Assembly (NCBI GenBank): GCA_002179805.1
Contig: NAVB01001571.1
Coordinates: 1 to 15,086 of the forward strand
DNA length: 15,086 nt
DNA from: Acanthamoeba lenticulata
Lineage: Eukaryota > Discosea > Longamoebia > Acanthamoebidae
Direction of reading: 5' to 3'
Under the pieces are notes generated by a model. It did no database searches and had not been told where the DNA came from. It saw only the letters and a list, made by a program, of their open reading frames with translations. Position 1 is the stretch's first letter, and each line of letters opens with the position of its first letter. The position numbers and the translations under genes were made by a program. Positions 9,201 to 15,086 of the stretch are shown here, one piece after another.

Positions 9201-10197
9201 CGGGCGGATGTACCTTGACGCCCTGTGGTCGCTCCTCACCTACTCGCCCTCGGTCGACGTGTTTGCGCTGGTTCCGGCCGAGGACCTCGCCCAGGCCGCT
9301 GTCCTGGCGCTCTGCCGCGGGCGCGGCCTGCGCAAGGCCGGCTGCCTCCTGGTCGAGGCGCTCGCCTGGCTGCGCCCGGCCAGCCTCGCCGCGCACGTCC
9401 CGTTGCTCGTCGCCCGGCTCGACGAGCTGGCAGCGATCAGCGAGAACGCGGCGCCACGGCGCGGGCCCGGCGGTCATAAGGCCGCCGACGAGCTGGCCGA
9501 GGCGTTCGTGGCCGCCGGCCACCTGGCCGCCACCTTCCCGCAGAGCGTGACGCCGGCGTGGGCGCGGCGTGTGTCATCGGCCGCCGTGGCACTGGTCGAC
9601 GGCGACGCCGGGGCGGCGTCGGACAAGTGCTGCGACGCCGTGGCCACGCTGCACCTCCTGCTCGGGCGCCACTTTGCCGAGGCCGTCGACCGCCGGGCGC
9701 TGCCCCACCTGCGACCCTCGCGGCGGGCCTGCACGCTCGAGGCCTGGCGGGCCGAGACCCATGGCTTTGCCAATTTGGCGATCGCGCTGGTGGCCGATAC
9801 ACCGGCCAATGGCACGGCCACGGCCACGTCACACCGCGACGAGACGCCGGTCGAGGTCGAGAGGCGGGCGCGTCGGGCGGCCTTTCTGCTGCTCTTGCTC
9901 GTGCGACACATCTACCCGCAGCCGCCCGTGGTGCCGCACGGCCGCTCGAGCAACAGCAGAACCAACAACGGCAGCGACGAGGCGGCCGCCGCCGCCGACG
10001 CGGCCGAGGACGACGCGCGGGTGCGGGACAAGGTGGCCGCGGCCCTGAGCCTCCTGTTGGACCGCGTGGACGGGGGCGTCGAGCTGTGGCGAGGCGCCGA
10101 GCGCGACGAGACCGAGAACGTCGTGGCGTACCTGGGTGCCAAGCACCACGACCTTGCCCAGCGGTTGCGCGCGGCCCTGCTCTCTGATATTTATTAA
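6286..10197 (+). CDS. Large alpha-helical, probably HEAT/ARM-like repeat protein of unknown function, 1044 aa, 9 exons
   Basis: Inferred exons: 6286-6799, 6898-6975, 7058-7116, 7232-7345, 7420-7682, 7837-8009, 8121-8277, 8346-8803, 8879-10197; total 3135 nt, stop TAA. I recognise no named family. The protein is rich in Leu, Ala, Arg and Glu, with amphipathic helices in pairs through most of its length (for example around VQVYRLLEALLHEG and VRAAACLALVRHPE), typical of HEAT/ARM solenoids that act as scaffolds or transport adaptors. A run of eight Ser occurs at residues 84-91. There is no signal peptide; hydrophobic stretches at about 8281-8335 and in the T-rich region at 7704-7823 lie in inferred introns. 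The acceptor before 6898 is uncertain (alternatives nearby). The 75-nt intron 8804-8878 has no in-frame stop and could be retained, adding 25 residues. Confidence 0.75.
7704..7823 (+). repeat. T-rich simple-sequence tract inside an intron
   Basis: TTTTG- and TTTGTA-like units fill most of intron 7683-7836 of the helical-repeat gene. Read in frame it gives a Phe/Cys/Leu-rich string that mimics a membrane segment, but clean GT and CAG borders flank it and the reading phase is kept when it is removed. Confidence 0.75.
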
Positions 10198-10198
10198 T

Positions 10199-10204
10199 AA
10201 TAAA
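10199..10204 (+). terminator. Possible polyadenylation signal AATAAA of the helical-repeat gene
   Basis: The hexamer begins two bases after the stop codon of the gene ending at 10197. The convergent neighbour ends at 10254, so the 3' untranslated region is either extremely short or runs into the opposite gene. Confidence 0.4.
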
Positions 10205-10253
10205 CGTGATCAACATGGTCAAGTCCAGACTGTTGGTTGGGTCTTCTTCTTCA

Positions 10254-13200
10254 TCAGTTTCTTGGGCCAAACTCGATGTGCTCGAACGAGGTCGGTGCGT
10301 GAACTCCGCCAGCGGTGCCCATCGAGGCTGATGAAGACGAAGAAGACGAGGAGGAAGATGCCCGGTGGTGGCCGCCGCGCTCGGTGTAGGTCTCGTCCCG
10401 CGGGAGCTCCTCCTTCAGCCCCGACGACGACGAGGACGATGAGGGCCTCTGCTTACTTCGCTCGGCCTTTCGTTGTTGGTGCTGGTCGCGATGATGGTGA
10501 TGATGGCCGCTCGCGGATGAAGCTGAGGAGGAGGCGGAGGTCGAGGGCAACATCAGCGTTCCGGCCGACGAGGAAGCGCCCGACTGGTGCTGGTCTCGGT
10601 GGTGATGATGGCGCTTCTTCCTCTTGTGGTCTCCACCGCCATCACTGCCGCCACCACTGGTGGACGACCGCTCCTTTCGTCTCTTCTCGCGCCGCGCGCC
10701 CCCGCCGTTCTCGTTCTTGGGGTCGAGTCCTCCGCCCCATTCCTCGGGCGTCACCTCAAAGTCTAGATCGCATCAGGTGAGAGGTGGTGTTGGACCCGAG
10801 GGAAACGAGCAAGGGGGGGGGGGGTGGAGAGAAGGCGAGAGGCGGGTGCCAACGAACCCAAATCAGTGCGGCCGCGCTTTCGCGAGGCGGCGCTGCTGCT
10901 CGTGGTGCTGCTGCTGCTGCTGGTCGTGCTCGTGGTGGGCACGGGAAGGTCGTCGTCTTCCTCCTCGAGGGTCATCTCCTCGTGCTCCTCGTCCTCTCCG
11001 AGCGGCGCATCTGCCGCAAACGAAGATCATTCAATTATTAGAATCACCATCGGCCTCGCGAGCCCGATCGTCAACTCTTGAATAGATGGGGCGGTACGGG
11101 AGCCGTTGTTGGCGGCGGTGGCGGTGGCAGCGGCGGCGAGGCAGCCGTCGACATAGCTCTGGATGCGCACGAGCGCGTCAGGCGGCAGCTCGTTCAAGTC
11201 GATCTCGATGTCCCCGTTGCTGTCGCCCTCCTCGCCCTGTTGTTGTGGAGCCGCCACCACGCCAGATCCAACAATCAGTCATTTAAACGAGATCATTTCT
11301 TGATGTAAATATTTATAAATAAATAAATAATAGAAGAATGAATGGCGCGGCGCATACGGTGGGCATCGAGGAGGCCTGCTGGATCATGGTGAGGACCTCC
11401 ATAAGCTGGTGGGGCGACAGCCGGTTGACGTTCTGGCTGAGGCGCGCCCGTGCCACCTCGAGCTCTTCCGGGCTGATCGCCGGCGTCGGCTTTGCCCTGT
11501 GCCAGCCTCGCGCGTCAGCTTTTGCATTGGCGTTCAAAAAGCAAATAATAAATAATAAATAATAAATAATAAATAATAAATAATAAATAATAAATAATAA
11601 ATAATACTAATAATATAATAAATAACAAAACAGAAGCAGCACGTACGAGGCGGGCTTGCCGGGCCGCTTCTTGGGCGTGGCTACTGATGTTGGCGTCGAA
11701 GCCGAAGAGGCTGATGATGAAGTGGTCGAGGGCGGCGCAACGGCCGTCGACGAAGAGAGCTCCTTGTGTGACACGCTCTGATGCTGTTGCTGCTGGGCAA
11801 GTTCCTTGACCACGGCGTGGAGTTTCGCTGCCCGCCGTTCGAAAAGGCCGCGCAGTTTCTTGGCCCTGCCCCCGTCACCAAAAACATTATTACTATTGAT
11901 TCACGTCGTTTTCTTTTCAAAAAAAAAAAATAGTTTTAAAAATAAGTATTTAAGTTTTGAGGCCACGCACCAGAAGCCGATTTCCGAGTCGGGCTCGTTG
12001 AAGAGAAGCGCGTTGGAGAAGACCAGGTGGACGTCGCGCTCAAACTCGCCCAGCACATTGTACTTGCCCTCCTTCAGCTTGCCCTGCTCGCCCCGACGTC
12101 AGAGAGTGTATGAAAGAGAGAGGGAGAGGGTGAGGCGGGAACTCACTGAGATGGTGCCAAAGTCCATGGGCTCCTTGATGATCTCCAAGTATGTTGGGAT
12201 CCCCAGAGCCACCGGATCCACGGGCTGATTGAACGGCCACGCGTCCTGTCGGCACAGCAATTACAAGTACATTTCAATTTATTATTACTATTATTTTTAT
12301 AAAGCATTTGAAAAATTGATAAATTGTAGAGCAAGGTGAGTACGGGGTGGGCCATAATGACGGTCATGACGTTGGTGCATTCCGTGAGGAGGCGGCCCTT
12401 GACGGCGTCGGGCTTCTCCACTTTCTTGTTGGCTACCGTGCGCCGCACGTACTCGGCCGGCTTGTGCTTTTGCTCAAAGGCAAGTTCGGCGAGAAGGTCG
12501 ACCAGGAGCTCCTTCTTGAGCTTGCGGAAGCTCTTGCCCTCGGCCGCCTCGTTAAAGTGTTCTGCGCCACGCACAAGGGTTGTTGAGGCTTTGCTCTTCC
12601 TCTTCAAGTGTGGACCGACGGCGGGCGGCGCACGCACCGATGAGATACTCGCCGATGATTTTGCGTACGCGTGCGAGGCACCGCCGTCCGATCTCGTCGT
12701 TGTTCATGCCCGGCAGCGTCACCCACTCGCGCAGCCCAGTGACGCCCTTCTTGCGGGAGTCGGTCATGCTGAGGAACTCGATCGCGGTCTCCACGTTCAA
12801 GTTGCCTGCGAGAATCTGTTGACCACACACCACACAGACGACACAGCCCAGCCGAGAGTAAGCTCACGGGAACCGTCGGGCCAACGGAGAGGAAGCGACT
12901 CGCGAGCGGACCTCTTCGCAGTAGCTGGTGAGGGGTGGATAGCTGTAGATCTCGGCGGCGCGCATCAGTTCCACCAGAGGGACGAGCTCCTTCACCTTCT
13001 CCGTCTCGGTCGGTCTGTCGGTGGTTGTACACATATGAGGAGACGGCCCAGAGCTTGGAGGAGAAGGAAGAGGGAGGAGGAGGAGGAGGACATACGCAGT
13101 TGCCAGAGAGACGGCGAGCGCGTTCAGTGCCGGCACGTCGCCTGAATAGAGGAAGTGGAGGAGGCCCTCAAACACCGGCGCGCTCATGCCTGGCCGTCCC

Positions 13201-14657
13201 CGACGCGATTCAGACGATGCAACGGCAAGAAGAGAAGGATGATCACCAAGCATGAATGGGCCAAGGCACCTTGCACGTGAACGAGGGTGAGGTGGCCGCC
13301 AAACTGCTGGGCGTCGCCGCCTGATGACGAGGACGACGATGTCGTGGTGGAAGTGGTGGACGCGGTTGAACCGTGGCCGTTGTTTCCGTCCTCCCTTGAA
13401 TTTCGTTCGTGCTGCTGGACCAGCTCCCGCAGTCGCGGGCACCGCGCGCACACGATGTTCTTGTGCGCGTAGAGCGTCCTCCTGTCGGCCCCAAAATGGT
13501 TGCCATCATCAGATGAGCTCCACACACACATACACCACACACCAGATCTGCGTTTGGGTCGTGTGGTTGTACCTGTCGTCGCCTTCGACGATGAACGCGA
13601 CGTCGGCGTAGGTTTTGTCATTTACAAGTACGCGCAGGTCCTCGCTCAAGCGCTGCAGAGTGTTCTTGCCCATCTTATCTGCATCGGCCTTGTCTGCGTC
13701 GCGTGCGTGTCCACAAGTTGAGCCTAAGATCTCGGGCTCGATAGCCACTGCAGAGGTGGAAGGGCACCTTTGATGGTGAGGACGGAGAGCGGGGTGTTGC
13801 CCTCCTTGTTCTTCACGTTGAGCTTGGCCCCGTGCTTGATCAAGAGGAGCACGCATTCGGTCACGCCCGCAGCGGCAGCCAAGTGTAGCGGCGTATTGTG
13901 GTCCGATGTGAGCGCGTTGACGTCAGCTCCTGCGCACGTGAGAAGCGCTACAAGTCAGTGCTCTAGTTGAACGACGTGGCGAGACTGACAGTGAAGTAGA
14001 AGAAGAAGAAGAGACCCTTTTCGATGAGCAACATCGCACACTTGGTCTGCGCGTTGATGGTGGCGTAGTGGAGCGGCGTCCAGTGGGCGTTGTCCTTGCG
14101 CGTCACGCTGGCCCTGCCAAGGCGCCACACTCCACCGTCAGCAGCAACCTTATACTCTCGAGATAGATGAGATGAGAGGCGCACCCATTGCGCAGAAGGA
14201 GGGTCACGCAAGCCTGTCGGCCGTAGCGAGCCGAGTAGTGGAGGGGCGTCGTTCCGTTCGCATTCTGGCGATCCATCTGCAGGGCGACGCACGTTGTAGA
14301 CAAGAGGGAAAGTAGGTAAGGGTCAAAGTTCAGGGCAGTAGTTGAGAAATCTGATTTGAGGGTCCTAGATCATGAGCTGGCCATAAAAAGGAGATCAAGA
14401 GAGGTCGCGAGCGAGGTCGCGAGGACCGCGATCTGAAGCGCCTCGCATGATTGAAAGGAAAAAGAAAGAGCGGGGCCAACCTGAGCACCGTTGTGTAGCA
14501 ACAGCTTGACACAGTTGGGATGACCGGCCATGCAAGCGAGATGTAGTGGCGTTTCGCCAAACTCGTCCTCTTCATTCACCGCCTGGATGTTGCGTTGGAG
14601 CAGCTTTTGCAACTCTTCCTCTCTGCCATCCTCGGCAGCTTCGTGGATCGACGACAT
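10254..14657 (-). CDS. Ankyrin-BTB/BACK-bromodomain-NET fusion protein, 941 aa, 17 exons
   Basis: Inferred exons in transcription order: 14657-14481, 14276-14185, 14113-14016, 13929-13768, 13693-13573, 13481-13270, 13189-13096, 13014-12912, 12815-12638, 12561-12344, 12245-12147, 12083-11971, 11865-11647, 11496-11358, 11236-11098, 11010-10858, 10762-10254; total 2826 nt, stop TGA. Domains: about five ankyrin repeats with TPLH signatures (1-176); BTB/POZ (about 180-350; [23 protein letters not shown]) with a Ser/Thr-rich insert at about 243-270; BACK-like helices (354-437); bromodomain (about 464-570) with the WPF shelf at 488-490, Tyr504 and acetyl-lysine-binding Asn547; NET domain (637-708; [18 protein letters not shown]); basic, Ser- and His-rich tail (773-941). 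BTB-BACK proteins typically bring substrates to Cullin-3 ligases; bromodomain-NET proteins bind acetylated histones and recruit transcription factors. Likely nuclear (inferred). Exon 12561-12344 spans the BACK-bromodomain junction without interruption. Confidence 0.88.
10813..10824. repeat. Poly-G/poly-C tract in an intron
   Basis: Twelve G on the plus strand. On the transcribed strand this is a C-run within intron 10857-10763 of the fusion gene, upstream of its acceptor, and may serve as its pyrimidine tract. Length errors are likely in such a run, but it does not affect coding. Confidence 0.8.
11543..11606. repeat. AATAAAT heptamer microsatellite in an intron
   Basis: About nine tandem copies of a seven-base unit lie in intron 11646-11497 of the fusion gene, between the exon after the bromodomain and the first NET exon. 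The intron is larger than its neighbours because of it. Confidence 0.85.
11919..11930. repeat. Poly-A/poly-T tract in an intron
   Basis: Twelve A on the plus strand, within intron 11970-11866 of the fusion gene. On the transcribed strand it is a T-run and probably part of the intron's pyrimidine-rich sequence. Confidence 0.75.
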
Positions 14658-15086
14658 GATGGGCTCGAGAGAGGTGTGGTTCCTTCGATTAAATTAGGGC
14701 ACACAATTGGTGCGAGATGGTCGACCGATGCAAGCCACGACAGCTGCAACTGACCTCGATGTTACTGCGTCACAGAGGGATACACAAGTTGGCAGATCGA
14801 TTCTACAAAATTAACGATCAAATCTCGAGAGAGTTGTTTTTGTATTCATCTGGGTGCGTGTTGAGCACCGCTGGCACGAGAGCGTACCTTGATTATCCTA
14901 AGGGCACCCAAATGCGTGCTGGACTTCTTCCTCCACCGTCCTTCGTTTCGTGTTCGCCCCCCCCCTCCCGCCTAACCGTAGCGACATTCCTGCCATTCCA
15001 ACGGCAAACGGTAACAAGAGAAACGCAATTTTTACTGTGTTTCTCGCGCGAAGCATAGTGGCCACTTCCTTTCTGGGCAAGAAAAG
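14658..15086. other. 5' flank of the fusion gene, no supported gene
   Basis: This stretch should contain the promoter of the fusion gene, which is transcribed leftwards from 14657. A short AT-rich element (TTAAATTA) lies at about 14689-14696. Open frames on both strands are short, have unnatural composition and show no domain. A run of nine C occurs at 14957-14965. I cannot exclude the edge of a further gene beyond 15086. Confidence 0.5.

Noticed and set aside
9437..10270. A 277-codon minus-strand open frame rich in Arg, Pro and Ala
   Set aside because: It is antisense to the last exon of the helical-repeat gene; the composition is that of a GC-rich shadow frame with no recognisable fold.
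10254..14657. Two separate genes, an ankyrin-BTB gene and a bromodomain-NET gene
   Set aside because: The BACK end and the bromodomain first helix share one open exon (12344-12561), no in-frame stop or room for a promoter exists between them, and all 16 introns keep phase.
2902..14657. A functional cluster of acetyltransferases (writers) with an acetyl-lysine reader, or of E2 with a BTB adaptor
   Set aside because: The genes have separate promoters and mixed orientation, the GNAT type resembles small-molecule or bacterial enzymes rather than histone acetyltransferases, and nothing in the sequence shows co-regulation of these genes.
14717..15058. Open frames on both strands at the right end (113 codons plus, 60 codons minus)
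   Set aside because: No domain, no splice-linked partner exons and no natural composition; best treated as 5' flank of the fusion gene.

Overview
The window looks like nuclear DNA of a gene-dense free-living amoeba, most likely Acanthamoeba or a close relative. That rests on GC-rich exons split by many short GT-AG introns (42 inferred here, about 63 to 204 nt, often starting GTACG or GTGCG and ending CAG), AT-rich or simple-sequence introns, very short gaps between genes, and the protein families present. I assigned it by reading only. I see no rRNA, tRNA, CRISPR, insertion sequence or prokaryotic operon.

Layout. (1) 10-2594, minus: a 12-exon gene for a 533-residue protein with an N-terminal ubiquitin-conjugating (E2) core, HPN motif and catalytic Cys intact, and a long C-terminal extension. 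(2) 2902-4211, minus, and (3) 4942-6135, plus: two divergently transcribed paralogues of a tandem-GNAT acetyltransferase of bacterial type. They share exon structure and a nearly identical 87-bp block in inverted orientation. (4) 6286-10197, plus: a 9-exon gene for a 1044-residue alpha-helical, probably HEAT/ARM-like protein that I cannot name. (5) 10254-14657, minus: a 17-exon gene for a 941-residue protein.

The main discovery candidate is gene 5. It joins ankyrin repeats, a BTB/POZ domain, a BACK-like helical region, one bromodomain, a NET/extraterminal domain and a basic Ser/His-rich tail. The ankyrin-BTB-BACK half looks like a Cullin-3 substrate adaptor; the bromodomain-NET half is a BET-type acetyl-lysine reader. 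One uninterrupted exon (12344-12561) encodes both the end of the BACK region and the first helix of the bromodomain, so the two halves are very unlikely to be separate genes. I know of no described protein with this arrangement, but could not search.

Coding sums for all five models are multiples of three (1602, 942, 960, 3135 and 2826 nt) and every intron keeps phase, which is good internal support. The genes are close neighbours, but nothing shows that they work together: E2, acetyltransferases and acetyl-lysine reader belong to connected themes, yet amoeba genes are not usually organised into operons.
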